From Closterium sp. Naga37s-1 (lineage: Eukaryota > Streptophyta > Zygnematophyceae > Desmidiales > Closteriaceae), in assembly GCA_947471745.1 (NCBI GenBank), contig CANJKZ010000083.1:346464-410463 (forward strand): a stretch of DNA of 64,000 bases, read 5' to 3'. The translations under genes were made by a program, and so were the position numbers. Below, in pieces: positions 63,964 through 64,000 of this stretch (position 1 is its first letter; each line of letters starts with the position of its first letter). Under the pieces are notes generated by a model. The model was not told where the DNA came from. It searched no databases and saw only the letters and a program-made list of their open reading frames with translations.

Positions 63964-64000
63964 GTCATGATCATCTTCGGAAGTCCATACTTCCTCGTCC

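Overview
The window looks like nuclear DNA of a green-lineage (streptophyte) eukaryote. Evidence: GT-AG introns, a plant receptor-like cytoplasmic kinase, the serine-containing end of a plant-type subtilase, a secreted root-cap-family protein, and Ty1-copia elements primed by an initiator-Met-tRNA-like site. High GC, very long low-complexity coding tracts and dense nested transposons would fit a charophyte/zygnematophyte alga, but that placement is inference. I see no bacterial operon, CRISPR array, rRNA gene or convincing tRNA gene.

Host genes are few. (1) 3909-7202 (-): a five-exon receptor-like cytoplasmic kinase whose exon phases all agree (326 aa), but which lacks both catalytic aspartates (HRN for HRD, GFG for DFG), so a likely pseudokinase. 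(2) 17481-26822 (+): a four-exon gene for a ~2,679-aa protein, about 2,220 residues of low-complexity sequence followed by a complete CAMK-like Ser/Thr kinase domain; its first intron carries two extra phase-0 copies of the last 78 bp of exon 1. (3) 48696-49544 (+): the catalytic-Ser and C-terminal part of a subtilase whose 5' part is missing. (4) 50813-52261 (-): an intact single-exon secreted root-cap-domain protein.

The rest is mostly mobile DNA. One copia family (family C1: ~125-134 bp LTRs, GC-rich tandem-repeat leader, Gly-rich gag linker) accounts for 1-1870, 8335-14604, 32990-34282, 40554-47515, 47516-47940 and 57197-62996. A second copia family at 34287-40553 has one uninterrupted 1,589-aa gag-pol. 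A third copia family (53697-57196 plus 62997-64000) was split by the C1 copy at 57197-62996, which has identical 131-bp LTRs and a GATTC target duplication. The third element itself appears inserted in a Ty3-like fragment, giving a three-level nest.

Other transposons: a pogo/Tigger transposase cut by copia element 1 (1871-2876), a 590-bp TIR element (7745-8334), a complete 345-bp TRIM with CTAAT target duplication (15638-15982), a 4.1-kb hAT element with 8-bp duplication GTCCCAGG (27744-31885), and a 468-bp hAT-type MITE with 8-bp duplication CTGGCCGC (50121-50588). Most are broken. Element 34287-40553 is the only one with an open full-length polyprotein, and the C1 copy at 57197 shows that even defective copies moved recently.
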